From assembly GCA_963708325.1 (NCBI GenBank), contig OY970203.1, forward strand, positions 868,001 through 932,000: a DNA stretch of 64,000 bases. The letters are read 5' to 3'. How positions within the stretch are numbered: position 1 is the stretch's first letter; every line of letters begins with the position of its first letter. Positions 34,505-43,909 of the stretch are shown piece by piece. Below the pieces are notes generated by a model that was not told the DNA's origin, ran no database searches, and worked only from the letters and a program-made list of their open reading frames with translations. The DNA is from G963708325 sp963708325 (lineage in GTDB: Bacteria; Actinomycetota; Thermoleophilia; Solirubrobacterales; 70-9). The position numbers were made by a program, and so were the translations under genes.

Positions 34505-34864
34505 ATGACTCGCGTCGGCTCACGCATCGTGATCGCGGCCCTCTGCGCGCTCGCTCTCTGCGCCGCCCCCGCCCTCGCCCACCGGCTCACCCAGGCCGAC
34601 GCCGCCCTCAAGGCGCAGACGCGCTCTCGATCCGCCTGCTACGCGAAGCCCTCCTGCTACGCCTTCGGCTACACCCTGCCCTGCATCCGCCGCTCCGACC
34701 ACAACGTCAAGTGCGACATCGACATCTACAGGCGCGACAGCACAGGGCGCAAGACGACCTGTCACAAGTGGGCGGTGGTGAAGATCAGCCTTAACAACAC
34801 GCGCCCCTGGATCCTCAGCCTCTCGCGCACCTGGAGCTGCGAGCACACCGGCCGCGAGCCGTAG
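34505..34864 (+). CDS. small secreted six-cysteine protein
   Basis: 119 residues. A clear signal peptide (MTRVGSRIVIAALCALALCAAPALA, cleavage after ALA at residue 25) leaves a mature domain of about 94 residues with six Cys, compatible with three disulfides. Many Arg, Lys and Thr; no family recognised. Start ATG 34505; TATTGT is 15 bases upstream on the same strand. It is divergent from ligase paralogue 3 and convergent with the MMPL gene. Confidence 0.7.
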   Translation: MTRVGSRIVIAALCALALCAAPALAHRLTQADAALKAQTRSRSACYAKPSCYAFGYTLPCIRRSDHNVKCDIDIYRRDSTGRKTTCHKWAVVKISLNNTRPWILSLSRTWSCEHTGREP

Positions 34865-34894
34865 CGGGGAACGGATCGCGATCGCGCGAAGCCG

Positions 34895-37108
34895 CTAGGC
34901 CGGGGAGGGCGCGCCCTCGCCCGCGGGCTCGCCGACCCGGGCGCCGTCGCCGCGGCCCGGCCCGACCCGCGGCAGCCAGTCGAGCCACTTCGGCAGGTAC
35001 CAGTTCCAGTCGCCGAGCAGCTTCATCGATGCCGGCAGCAGCACCCCGCGGATCAGGGTGGCGTCGATCAGCACCGCGACCGCCAGCCCGACGCCCATCT
35101 CCTTGAACTCGAGCAGCGACAGGGTGGCGAAGATCGCGAACACGGCGACCATCACGATCGCGGCGCTGGTGACGACGCCGGCGGTGGTCTTGATCGCGTA
35201 GGAGACGGCGTCGCCGGTGCTCATGCCGCGGTCGTAGGCCTCGCGCACGCGGCTGAGGATGAACACGTGGTAGTCCATCGACAGCCCGAAGAGGACGACG
35301 AAGAGGAACAGTGGCAGCCACGACGTGATCGACTTGTTCGACTGGAAGTCGAGCAGCGACTCCAGGTGGCCGAACTGGAAGATCCAGACGACGATCCCGT
35401 AGGCGGCCCCCACCGAGAGCAGGTTGAGCAGGATCGCCTTGATCGGGATCACGATCGACCGGAAGGTGACCAAAAGCAGGATGAACGCCGCCGTCAGCAC
35501 GAAGAGGAAGACGATCGGCGCGTGCGACTTCAGCACCGTGTTGAAGTCCTTCGAGCTGGCGGTGTAGCCGGCGACGTCGGCGCTGGCGCCGGGCACCTGG
35601 CCGATCGTGGCGGGGATCAGCTTGTCGCGCAGCTGGTTGAGAGCGGCGTTGGAGCGCGCGTCGGTGCCGTTGCCGACCACCGGGATGTTCACCTGCACCA
35701 CCGTCCGGTCGGGACTGACGTCCGTCGTGATCGGCTGCTCGAGCAGCGGGCTGGCCGACGCCTGCTTGATCAGCTTCGCGATCGCCGCCTTCACCTGGGG
35801 CGAGTTCGGAGTCGGCGACTTGACCACCACCTGCGCCGGGATCGGCCCGCCAGGGAATGTCTTCTGGATCTTGTTGTAGGTCTGGATCACGCCGAGGTCC
35901 TGGGGCAGGGTCTCCACCCCCGGCGTCGCCGTGTGCAGCTTGAAGGCGGGGATCGCGCACACCACCAGAAGGCCGGCCGAGACCACCGCCCACAACAGCG
36001 GCCTGCGCATCACCCGGTCGACGACGCGCGACCAGATGCCCTGGCCGGAGCGGCGGCGCCGCAGCTTCTCGAGGAAGGGAACGCGGCCCTTCTCGACGCG
36101 GTCGCCGAGCCAGGCCAGCACGGCGGGCAGCACGGTCAGCGATCCCACCACCGCGATCGCGACGACGATGATCGTGCCGGTGGCGAACGACTGGAAGGTG
36201 GCGGCGCCGGCCAGGTACATCCCGGACATCGCGATCATCACCGTGAAGCCGGAGACGATCACCGCACGGCCGGAGGTGGCGGCGGCGACGTCGAGCGCGT
36301 CGCGCGGCTCACGCCCTGCCGCGCGCTCCTCGCGCTCGCGCCGCAGGTAGAACATCGTGTAGTCGACCCCGACGGCGAGCCCGATCAGCAGGATCACCGA
36401 GTTGATCGCCTCGTCCACCGGCGAGATGTGGCTGACAAGCCCGACGATCCCGATCGTGGCGGCGACGCCGGAGAGGGCGAGGATCAGCGGCACCCCGGCC
36501 GCGACCAGCGCGCCGAAGGCGAGGACCAGGATGATCAGCGTGATCGGCAGCGATGTGACCTCGGCCTTGCGGAAGTCGTCCTCGAACGCCTTGGTGAGCT
36601 GCTTGTCGGCGCTGGCATCGCCGAACTCGCCGAAGCTGAAGCCGGGATTGACCTGCTGCGCCGCCGCCGTGGCGGCGAGCGTGGCGGTGACGCGCTTCTT
36701 CGCGACGTCGCTCTTGCCGGGGATGTCGAAGTCGATCAGCGCGGAGTGCCCGTCGGGGGAGATCTTGCCGCGGCCGCCGGGGCCGTAGGGCCCCTCGATC
36801 CTGCGCACGAAGGAGATGTCGGCGAGCCGGTTCTGCATCGCGATCACGACGTTGCGGAAGCTGGGGTCGGTGGCGGTGACCCTGTCGCTCTGCACCAGCA
36901 CGGTCTCCGAGCTCTTGTCGGGGTACGCGTCGTCGACGGTGCGCTCGGCGCGGCCGGACTCCCCCACTCCGGACTGCTGCTGGTCGAGCGTCTTGGTCCC
37001 GGCCGAGCTGCCGATGAACACGGCGACGAGGACGAACGCCAGCCATCCCCAGATCGCGATCTTGCGGTGAGTCGCGCTCCAGTGCCCTGCGCGAGCTGCG
37101 AAGTTCAT
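34895..37108 (-). CDS. MMPL-family (RND-type) membrane transporter
   Basis: 737 residues. Two halves each have one helix, a large outer domain and five clustered helices. Visible motifs are GVDYTMFYLRRERE in the first half and GLSMDYHVFILSRVREA in the second; the Asp-Tyr pairs are the proton-relay residues of MMPL/MmpL3-like proteins. Members export lipids, siderophores or metabolites. The neighbouring biosynthetic genes suggest a product of this region as cargo (inference). ATG 37108 lies 9 bases after TATAGT, which is covered by operator-like repeats. Confidence 0.88.
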   Translation of the reverse strand: MNFAARAGHWSATHRKIAIWGWLAFVLVAVFIGSSAGTKTLDQQQSGVGESGRAERTVDDAYPDKSSETVLVQSDRVTATDPSFRNVVIAMQNRLADISFVRRIEGPYGPGGRGKISPDGHSALIDFDIPGKSDVAKKRVTATLAATAAAQQVNPGFSFGEFGDASADKQLTKAFEDDFRKAEVTSLPITLIILVLAFGALVAAGVPLILALSGVAATIGIVGLVSHISPVDEAINSVILLIGLAVGVDYTMFYLRREREERAAGREPRDALDVAAATSGRAVIVSGFTVMIAMSGMYLAGAATFQSFATGTIIVVAIAVVGSLTVLPAVLAWLGDRVEKGRVPFLEKLRRRRSGQGIWSRVVDRVMRRPLLWAVVSAGLLVVCAIPAFKLHTATPGVETLPQDLGVIQTYNKIQKTFPGGPIPAQVVVKSPTPNSPQVKAAIAKLIKQASASPLLEQPITTDVSPDRTVVQVNIPVVGNGTDARSNAALNQLRDKLIPATIGQVPGASADVAGYTASSKDFNTVLKSHAPIVFLFVLTAAFILLLVTFRSIVIPIKAILLNLLSVGAAYGIVVWIFQFGHLESLLDFQSNKSITSWLPLFLFVVLFGLSMDYHVFILSRVREAYDRGMSTGDAVSYAIKTTAGVVTSAAIVMVAVFAIFATLSLLEFKEMGVGLAVAVLIDATLIRGVLLPASMKLLGDWNWYLPKWLDWLPRVGPGRGDGARVGEPAGEGAPSPA

Positions 37109-37117
37109 GTGGGCCGC

Positions 37118-37147
37118 ACTATAGGAATTTCGCTCCTAGGCTCCTAT
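37118..37147 (-). promoter_or_regulatory. promoter -10 and operator-like repeats of the MMPL gene
   Basis: The -10 TATAGT (37123-37118 on the minus strand) is overlapped by TAGGA (37122-37126), which pairs with TCCTA (37134-37138). GCTCCTA occurs twice as a direct repeat (37132-37138 and 37140-37146). ATAGGA also pairs with TCCTAT at the outer edge. The layout suits repression by a TetR- or MarR-type regulator, though none is encoded adjacent. Confidence 0.45.
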
Positions 37148-37196
37148 CCGTGGGAATTACGGATTTTGGCGCGACTGGGTTTTCCGGGCTTGTCGC

Positions 37197-38843
37197 TCAG
37201 GCCAGCGTGCGCTCGAACGAGGTCTCGAGCGAATGCTCCTCGTGCTCGCCCGGCTCGGTCTTCTCCAGCTTGACCCTGGCGGAGCGGCCGTCGAGCGTCA
37301 GGGAGGCCACCTGGTTGTCGAAGTAGGGGCCCTCGAGCAGGCGCCAGCCGATCTCGGGGTCGGGCACGCCGGCGGCGCGGGCCAGCGCCCGCGTGGTGAC
37401 GGCCGCCGGGCGACTGAACGAGGCGCGGATCACGCCGCGCTCCCGCTCGCTCAACGGATTTCGGTAGGGCGAGCAGACGGCCTGGTAGACCCGGCTGCGC
37501 ACCCCGCTGCCGCGGGGAAAGCCGACCTCGGCCAGGTAGGCGTGGTGCACGTCGCCCGAGACCACGACGATCGAGGCCGGCGGCTCGCCCCTGGCGCCCG
37601 AGCCGACCTCCCGCAGGAGCCGCGAGAGGCGGCGGAAGGAGATCCCGAACGAGGCCCAGTGGTCGAAGTCCACCGCCCGGCGGATCTTCTCCATCACGCG
37701 TGACGCCGCCTTCCCCCAAGCGCCGTCGCAGACGGCTTCGCTGAGGGCCTCGAGGTGGTGGAAGCCCTGTGAGAGCAGGAACGGGTCCGAGGTCGCGATC
37801 ACCAGGTGGTCGAAGTCGTCCTCGGCCTGCGACCACACCCACTCGCCCTCCTCGTCGTCGAAGATCGAGCGGTTGCCCGGCTCCAGCACACGCCCGCCGC
37901 GCGAGTCCATCACGATCACCCGGGTGCGGCAGAGGTCGCGCCGGTAGCTCCAGCGGAGCCCCTCGCGGTCCTCGTAGGCGCGGTCGGCATAGTCGCACAG
38001 CACCGGCCAGGCGTCCTCGCACGACTCCTTCACCGCGGCGAGGACTTCGTCCTCGGCGAGCATCCGCGGCGAGCGATTTCCGAGGTGCTGGTAGATCCAG
38101 TAGGTGGCAAAGCCGGCGCGCACCCGCGGTCGCCACCATGATTTGGCCTCCATCTCCCGCTTCCAGGAGGCGGAGATGTTCCAGTCGTCGGAGATGTCGT
38201 GGTCGTCGATGATCATCGCCGTCGGCACGGTGGACAGAAGCCAGCGCACGTACGGCTCCGACCACGACTCGCGGTAGAGGCGCGTGTACTCCTCGAAGTC
38301 GATCACCTCCTCGCCCGGCGGCTGGGAGGTGTCGCGGCGCGAGCGGATGAACGCCCGCGTCTCGGGCGATCCCTCGTCGACGTAGACCTGGTCGCCGAGC
38401 AGGAGCAGCAGGTCGGGCCAGCGCTTGTCCGGGTTGCGCAACAGCTCGTGCGCGTAGACGTGCAGCGCGTCCACCTCGGCGCCCTCGTCGTGCTCGTCCT
38501 TGCTCATCACGTAGGGCGAGTGCATCGGCAGCGCCACCCGGCAGGAGCCGAAGGAGATTCGAAGCGGCCGATCCGGCTCGAGCGTGTGGATCTCGCTGGG
38601 GGGAAAGTCGGACTCCGGCCGCGGCCAGCGGGTTTCGCCGTCGAGCTTGACCTCGTAGGTGTGTCGCTCGCCGGGCTCGAGCCCGTCCATGCAGACCAGC
38701 GCGTAGTGGTGACCCTCGACGCAGAAGGTCGGCTCGGTATGGCCGAGCACCTCGACCTCGCAGGGCCCATCGGTCTCCACCCAGACGGTGGCGTCGCGCT
38801 CGCCGACATGGCGGAGCAGGGGGCCGAGGACGAGGTCGGGCAT
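37197..38843 (-). CDS. PhoD-like phosphatase/phosphodiesterase
   Basis: 548 residues. An N-terminal Fn3-like strand domain (about 1-95) precedes a metallophosphoesterase domain with SFGSCR, LLLGDQVYVDE (metal Asp and Tyr), MIIDDHDISDDWN (Asp-Asp-His) and VVSGDVHHAYLAEV near residue 445. PhoD enzymes hydrolyse phosphodiesters such as teichoic acid. No signal peptide or twin-arginine motif is visible, so this form may be cytoplasmic, unlike Bacillus PhoD. ATG 38843 has TAGTCA 6 bases upstream. Confidence 0.85.
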   Translation of the reverse strand: MPDLVLGPLLRHVGERDATVWVETDGPCEVEVLGHTEPTFCVEGHHYALVCMDGLEPGERHTYEVKLDGETRWPRPESDFPPSEIHTLEPDRPLRISFGSCRVALPMHSPYVMSKDEHDEGAEVDALHVYAHELLRNPDKRWPDLLLLLGDQVYVDEGSPETRAFIRSRRDTSQPPGEEVIDFEEYTRLYRESWSEPYVRWLLSTVPTAMIIDDHDISDDWNISASWKREMEAKSWWRPRVRAGFATYWIYQHLGNRSPRMLAEDEVLAAVKESCEDAWPVLCDYADRAYEDREGLRWSYRRDLCRTRVIVMDSRGGRVLEPGNRSIFDDEEGEWVWSQAEDDFDHLVIATSDPFLLSQGFHHLEALSEAVCDGAWGKAASRVMEKIRRAVDFDHWASFGISFRRLSRLLREVGSGARGEPPASIVVVSGDVHHAYLAEVGFPRGSGVRSRVYQAVCSPYRNPLSERERGVIRASFSRPAAVTTRALARAAGVPDPEIGWRLLEGPYFDNQVASLTLDGRSARVKLEKTEPGEHEEHSLETSFERTLA

Positions 38844-38908
38844 GTCTCGTGACTACCCGTGAGGGCTGAAGCCGACGCTGGCCGGCGATCCCGCCGAGGC
38901 CACCGGTC

Positions 38909-38914
38909 TAGGAT
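38909..38914 (+). promoter_or_regulatory. -10 element TAGGAT, leaderless start
   Basis: TAGGAT, 8 bases, then GTG 38923; no ribosome site. Confidence 0.55.
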
Positions 38915-38922
38915 GCGGCGCC

Positions 38923-40077
38923 GTGCGACGCATCGCCGTCAGCACGGTCGTCCGCAACGTCCCTCCCGCTCTGGAGAGCGGCCGGCTGCGCCTGGTCGAC
39001 CTCGACAGCGGCAAGACGCTTGTCAGCGGGCCGATCCCGCAGAGCGCCCACCGCGCGGTCGACCCGAACCCGCGCGGCGGGCTGCGCGGCGGGCGCGGGG
39101 TGAGCTTCTCGGCCGACCGGTTCGTGCTCGCGAATACCGAGCGCGTCTTCGTGTTCGACCGCGAATGGCGGATGGAGCGCGAGCTGAGCAACTCGTGGAC
39201 CGCCGACATCCACGAGGTGCTCGCCGAGCAGGACGGGATCTGGGTGACCTGCGCGGCCTGCGACCTGCTCCTGAAGCTCGGCTGGGAAGGCGAGGTGCTC
39301 GCGTCGTGGTCGTGGCGGAGCGATCCCGCCCTCGCCGCCGGCTTCGGGTTCGACTCGCTGCCCGAGCCGGAGCAGGGGCTCGACTACCGTGACCCGCGCC
39401 AGCGTGGCAACGCCGTCCACGACGTCGGTCACCTGAACGCGGTGACGCGGGCGCGCGACGGCCTGATCGTCTCGCTCGGCCGGGTGCTCGCGCCGCGCGC
39501 CTACCGCACGCGCCGGTTCGAGCGGCGGGCGCGGCGCGCGGCGGCGAGGGCGGTGGTGATGCGCCCGATCGTGGCGGCGCTGGGGCGGCGCCACCGGCGC
39601 AGGGCGCGCGCCGACGTCCTGCCGATGCCCGACCGGGGGCCCGGCTCGTCGGCGCTCGTCCTGGTCTCCGACCCGGCGACCGCCGCGGCGCCGTCGGCCG
39701 ACGTGCTGCTTCGCCAGGACGGGCTCCACCTGCCCAACCACAACGTCCTCGAGGCCGGCGACCTGCTCATCTACAACGACACCAACAACGGCCGGCTGGT
39801 GGCCCGCGACCGGCGCAACGGCGGCCCGGCGCGGTCGGTCGAGGTGCCGGGGAACCCCGGATACGCGAGAGGTCTTGCCTGGCTCGGTGGCGAGAGGTTC
39901 GTGGTGGGAAGCCAGCGGCCCACCGCCCTGCACACGATCGACCTCGGCGCCGGCCGGGTGGTCGCGTCCGCCGTGATCGGCAACGACCCCTGGGAGTCGG
40001 TGTCCTCGATCGCCGTCGTGCCCGACTCGTTCGCCGAGCTGCCCCGACGCCTGCGGTTCGCGCCGCCGGCCGCCTGA
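38923..40077 (+). CDS. beta-propeller-like protein of unknown function
   Basis: 384 residues without signal peptide. Repeated strand blocks (GVSFSADRFVLANTERVFVFD, IHEVLAEQDGIWVTCAACDLLLKL, HLPNHNVLEAGDLLIYNDTNNGRLV, YARGLAWLGGERFVVGSQRP) resemble six- or seven-bladed propellers related to arylsulfotransferase-like or DUF4915-type proteins. A basic insert of about 60 residues (RRARRAAARA region) interrupts the blades. Followed 2 bases later by the nucleotidyltransferase, so the two are probably an operon. Confidence 0.65.
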   Translation: MRRIAVSTVVRNVPPALESGRLRLVDLDSGKTLVSGPIPQSAHRAVDPNPRGGLRGGRGVSFSADRFVLANTERVFVFDREWRMERELSNSWTADIHEVLAEQDGIWVTCAACDLLLKLGWEGEVLASWSWRSDPALAAGFGFDSLPEPEQGLDYRDPRQRGNAVHDVGHLNAVTRARDGLIVSLGRVLAPRAYRTRRFERRARRAAARAVVMRPIVAALGRRHRRRARADVLPMPDRGPGSSALVLVSDPATAAAPSADVLLRQDGLHLPNHNVLEAGDLLIYNDTNNGRLVARDRRNGGPARSVEVPGNPGYARGLAWLGGERFVVGSQRPTALHTIDLGAGRVVASAVIGNDPWESVSSIAVVPDSFAELPRRLRFAPPAA

Positions 40078-40079
40078 CC

Positions 40080-41789
40080 GTGGAGGCGATCGCCGAGCGG
40101 CTCAGAAGGGCGATGCTGAGAAGCGGCCGCGGACCGCTGGGGAGGCTGTGGTCTGCGGCCTACCGGCTGACGGCCCGCGCCGTCGCCGCGTACCTGCGCC
40201 GGGGCCATCCGGGCTCGGCGGCGTTCGCGCGGGGAAGCCTCGCGGAGGGCGATCCCCTGTACGGGGTGTCCGACATCGACCTTGTCGTCGTCGTCCCGAC
40301 GCGGCCGGGACGGCCGGGCGAGGCGCGCGAGGCGGTGCGGAGGCGCTTCGAGCGCCTCTGCGCGGCGATCCCGCCGCTGCGGCTGCTCGTCTATGTCGCG
40401 GTCTACGAGGAGGCGGACCTGCGCCGCGCCGTCGCCGGATCGCCGTGCCTGTGCCCGCCGGAGGCCGGCGGCGAGGCCGGCGCCCCCCCGCGGATCGACC
40501 CGGCGGAGATCGCGATCCGACCGGGCATCGAGGGCCCGCTGCGCGACTGGCGCCGGATCTCCGGGCGCGGGCCCCTGCCGGCTGCGCCCGAGCTGTCGCG
40601 TGACCAGCTCCGCGTAGCCGCGTGGCTGGAGGTCCAGTACTGGTGGCGGTACGCGATCGGTGCCTGCGCGAGCCCGCCGGGGCCGCGGCTCCCGTACCTC
40701 TGCTTCAAGCTCGTCTCCGAGCCGATCCGGGTGATGCTGTCGCTGATCAGCGGCGAGCGGTTCACCGATCGGCGCGCCGCGCTGCAGCGGGCGATCCGGC
40801 TTTTTCCCGAGGAGGACGAGGCGCTGCACTTCGCGCTCGACCTGCACGCCCGGCTCCACCGCTCTCCCGCGGCGCCGCTGGACGAGGCGCTCGGCCACCT
40901 GCTCTCCCTCACCTCGCGGATCGCCGCGGGGCTCGCCGAGGAGGTCGCGCCCGCCGGCGCCACCGAGGTCGAGCTCGTCGGGGGCGGCGCGGACGAGCTG
41001 GTGACGGGCGCTCGCGCGCGAGACCCGCTGCGGGCGCTGCTCGGCCGCGAGCCGGAGCTGCTGCCGCTCGCCGACTGGCGCTCGCTGGCCCGTCCCGCGC
41101 TGCCCGACGAGAGCTTCGCGCCGGTTCCCGGCTCGCCCGCCGACCCGGCCGCCCTCGGCGCCGCCGCCCTCGCCGGACGCAGCGGCCCCTACCCCGCCCT
41201 TTCCGAGGACGGCCTGCTGGTGCTCGCGACGGCGGCGCTGCCGGGGCGCGCCCGCCTGCGCGCGGTCCAGTGCCCGCTCACCGATCCGGTCTCGTTCGCG
41301 CTGCTCGAGGGCCGCGGAACGGCCCGCTTTGCGAACGTGGCCGGCTGGTCCGCCCGCGACACGGCGGAGCGCGCGGTCGAGGCCCATCGGGATGCGCTCG
41401 GCGCCGCCGAGGCGGGCGGGGCCGGTGCGATCGCCCTCCTGCTCACCGCCGCCCGCGCCGGCCTGCTCCACGACAGCGTCGAGGCGGGGGCGCCGCGGCT
41501 GACGCTGACCGCCGCCTCGGTCGCGGCGGAGCTCGACGCCCGTGCCGGGCAGGGCGACGCCGCCGCAGCGCTCGGCGCCTACGCCGAGGCCAGGGCGGGC
41601 GGAGAAGAGCCGGCGCGATCGCTCGTCGACCGGCTGCGCGACCGCGTCCTGGAGCTGCCCGCCTACGCGGTCTCAGCCGCCGCCCTGGCGTCCTCGCACG
41701 ACGCTCGGCCATCCCGGCGCCTCGCGGCCGCGGAAGGCCGCCGCGAGGAAGCTCCAGATCGAGCGAGCCACCGTGGTCACGGCCTGTAG
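40080..41789 (+). CDS. nucleotidyltransferase-fold protein
   Basis: 569 residues, GTG start. The Pol-beta-like nucleotidyltransferase motif is clear: RGSLAEGDPLYGVSDIDLVVVV, with Gly-Ser at about 52-53 and Asp-x-Asp at about 65-67, followed later by a helical region. The rest (about 200-569) is Ala-rich and helical with no recognised domain. Such enzymes add a nucleotide to a small molecule or protein. The final 117 bases overlap the 3' end of the convergent NTP_transf_5-like gene, so the tail from about residue 531 may be poorly conserved. Confidence 0.72.
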   Translation: MEAIAERLRRAMLRSGRGPLGRLWSAAYRLTARAVAAYLRRGHPGSAAFARGSLAEGDPLYGVSDIDLVVVVPTRPGRPGEAREAVRRRFERLCAAIPPLRLLVYVAVYEEADLRRAVAGSPCLCPPEAGGEAGAPPRIDPAEIAIRPGIEGPLRDWRRISGRGPLPAAPELSRDQLRVAAWLEVQYWWRYAIGACASPPGPRLPYLCFKLVSEPIRVMLSLISGERFTDRRAALQRAIRLFPEEDEALHFALDLHARLHRSPAAPLDEALGHLLSLTSRIAAGLAEEVAPAGATEVELVGGGADELVTGARARDPLRALLGREPELLPLADWRSLARPALPDESFAPVPGSPADPAALGAAALAGRSGPYPALSEDGLLVLATAALPGRARLRAVQCPLTDPVSFALLEGRGTARFANVAGWSARDTAERAVEAHRDALGAAEAGGAGAIALLLTAARAGLLHDSVEAGAPRLTLTAASVAAELDARAGQGDAAAALGAYAEARAGGEEPARSLVDRLRDRVLELPAYAVSAAALASSHDARPSRRLAAAEGRREEAPDRASHRGHGL

Positions 41790-42998
41790 GGCGGTTATGC
41801 CCGCCGCCGTCGCGGCGGAGCGATCCGCCCTCTCGGCGCGCAGCGCCTGCTGCTCGGGGACCGCATACCGGGCGAGCGCCGCCAGCCGGAAGAACTCCTT
41901 CTGGCGGCGCTGGCCGATCCTCTCCCAGGCCGACGCGAAGGCCCGCCGCGGCGACGGCCGCTCGGCGGGCTGAGCGATCGCCGCCAGCATCGCCCGGCGC
42001 ATCCGCGGGGGCGGGCGCCCGGACAGCGCCTCCAGCGCCTCGGCCGGGACGGTGGTGCCGAGCAGGCGCTCGGTGAGCAGCAGGCAGACGTGCGTGGCGT
42101 CCTCGATCCCGCAGGAGCGTGCCCGCTCCACGAGGCGGTCCCAGTCGAGCTGATCGCCGTGACGGCGCGCGGTCTCGCGGATGTCCACGAACCGCACCAG
42201 CCGATTGTTGCTCCATTGGGCGAACAGCAGCTCGGCCGGCTCGCACCTCCCCACCGCCGCCCGGTTGAAATGCCCGTTGGCGTCCGCGGGCAGGCACAGG
42301 GCGAGCATCTGGTCGACCGGCGACGGGGTGAGCGCGGTCCGCCCGGTGACGGTGGCGGGTCGCGCCTGCGACCACACCGTCTCCAGCCGGAAGCGATTGC
42401 GCCTCGACGGGATGTCGACCATGTGGGTCTTCAGCAGCGCCAGCAGCCTGGTCCGGTCCTGCCTGACGTAGCGGCGCTGGGGGCACGTCCATTGATAGGC
42501 GGCGTGGGCCGGCCGCACCCGCACCGCCGCGTAGCCGCGGCCCAGGATCGACTCGCCCGCCGCCTCGAGCCGATCGGGCTTGACCAGATAGGTGAGGTCG
42601 ATCAGCGGCCGCAGCCCCACGTCGCCGTAGGCGAACTCGGCGGTCGAGATTCCCCTGGAGACCATCGCGGGGATGCCGGCGGACTCGAATCCGCCCAGGA
42701 TCGCGGCGTTCTCCCGCGCGAAGATGCCGCCCTGGTAGGCGGTGCGGTGTGCGGCCGCGAGCATCTCGCGGCGCGGGGCCTCGGGGATCGCCTCGCCGTC
42801 GTCGAGCCGGCTGAGGTGGCGGTGGACGAGCGGTGCGACGCTGTGCAGACGCGCGTACAGCACGACCGCGTCCCAGTCGAGCGGCTCGCGCACCAGCTCG
42901 CCGATCGCCGCCTCGTCGGCTCCGTCCAGCTCGGTGCGGGCGCAGGCCAAAAGCAGCCGGCGCTCGCGCGGGCCGATGCGAGGAAGGGTCGCGGTCAC
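41673..42998 (-). CDS. NTP_transf_5-like (uncharacterised nucleotidyltransferase) protein
   Basis: 441 residues, GTG start overlapping the upstream glycosyltransferase stop (GTGA). DWDAVVLYARLHSVAPLVHRHL (residues 41-62) and IPAMVSRGISTAEFAYGDVGLRPLIDLTYLV (about 109-139) match the pattern of the NTP_transf_5 family. The usual R-x-x-x-D-I-D-L-L-V catalytic strand reads RPLIDLTYLV, so one of the two metal-binding Asp is lost and activity is uncertain. The family is often found in RiPP (lasso peptide) and glycan loci. Last gene of the six-gene operon that starts at 47200. Confidence 0.75.
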   Translation of the reverse strand: MTATLPRIGPRERRLLLACARTELDGADEAAIGELVREPLDWDAVVLYARLHSVAPLVHRHLSRLDDGEAIPEAPRREMLAAAHRTAYQGGIFARENAAILGGFESAGIPAMVSRGISTAEFAYGDVGLRPLIDLTYLVKPDRLEAAGESILGRGYAAVRVRPAHAAYQWTCPQRRYVRQDRTRLLALLKTHMVDIPSRRNRFRLETVWSQARPATVTGRTALTPSPVDQMLALCLPADANGHFNRAAVGRCEPAELLFAQWSNNRLVRFVDIRETARRHGDQLDWDRLVERARSCGIEDATHVCLLLTERLLGTTVPAEALEALSGRPPPRMRRAMLAAIAQPAERPSPRRAFASAWERIGQRRQKEFFRLAALARYAVPEQQALRAERADRSAATAAGITALQAVTTVARSIWSFLAAAFRGREAPGWPSVVRGRQGGG

Positions 42999-43909
42999 GC
43001 GTCCCCGTCCCCGGACGCCAGACGGCGACGTGCCGTGGTCAGCCCGTACAGCGCTCCGGCGCGGAGGCCGAGCCGTCGCAGCAGCTCGAAGGCCGGATCG
43101 TGCAGGTCGGCGCCGTCACCCCTGCCCGTCGCCTGGCGCGCCGCCGCGGCCGCGAGGGCGGCGGCGGCGCCGACGACCTCCCCCTGCTTCTGCAGCTCCT
43201 GCCGCACGCCCCACGGCAGCCCGTGCTTGCGATGCAGCAGGGCCGCCCCGTAGCCCCACCCGGCGTGCTGGGTGAACAGCTTCCAGGCGGTGGCGCGGTG
43301 GTGGTGCATGACCAGCGCATCGCAGCTGTAGGCGAGGCGGAGGTCGCCGGCGGCGAAGAAGCGCCAGCCGAAGTCCTTGTCCTGGGCCTTGACCAGCCGC
43401 GTGTCGAACAGCCCGAGCCGGTCGAACGTCTCCCGCCGAAAGGCCGCGTTGGAGGTGACCGCAAACGGCCGCCGCGCCTCCAGCGCCGGCTCCTGCCAGC
43501 GCCCCTTGTACCGCGCCAGGTAGCGCTCCGCCGGTGTGCGGGGCGGGTAGGCGACGATCTCGCCGGCCGCGCCCCACACATCCGGGCTGTCGAACTCGCG
43601 GACGAGGGCGCGAAGCCATCGCTTGGTGACCACGCAGTCGGCGTCGGTGAAGGCGACGATCTCCCCCCGCGCCGCCTCGATGCCGCGGTTGCGCGCCGCC
43701 GAGACGCCCCGCTCGGACTCGAACAGGCAGCGGACCGGGTATCCGCGGGCGATCTCCGCGGTGCGATCGGTCGAGTCGTTGTCCACCACGACGATCTCGC
43801 GGCGATCGCCGTCGTAGTCCAGCCGGGTCAGCGAATCGAGGCACTCGCCGATCGTCGCCTCGGCGTTGCGGGCGGGAACCACGACCGATACGAACGGCGA
43901 CTCGGTCAT
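42995..43909 (-). CDS. GT2-family glycosyltransferase (operon copy A)
   Basis: 304 residues. FVSVVVPARNAEATIGECLDSL opens a GT-A fold; VVVDNDSTDRT and AFTDADCVVTKRWL give the nucleotide- and metal-binding Asp (DAD), and AQDKDFGWRFFAAG is the acceptor-side acidic motif. No membrane helices, so cytoplasmic. Start ATG overlaps the upstream stop (ATGA). Sugar donor and acceptor are unknown. Confidence 0.9.
   Translation of the reverse strand: MTESPFVSVVVPARNAEATIGECLDSLTRLDYDGDRREIVVVDNDSTDRTAEIARGYPVRCLFESERGVSAARNRGIEAARGEIVAFTDADCVVTKRWLRALVREFDSPDVWGAAGEIVAYPPRTPAERYLARYKGRWQEPALEARRPFAVTSNAAFRRETFDRLGLFDTRLVKAQDKDFGWRFFAAGDLRLAYSCDALVMHHHRATAWKLFTQHAGWGYGAALLHRKHGLPWGVRQELQKQGEVVGAAAALAAAAARQATGRGDGADLHDPAFELLRRLGLRAGALYGLTTARRRLASGDGDA

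Noticed and set aside
35267..37273. 668-residue plus-strand open frame opposite the MMPL transporter
   Set aside because: Composition of Asp, Arg, Gly and His typical of antisense frames; MMPL motifs on the other strand are unambiguous.
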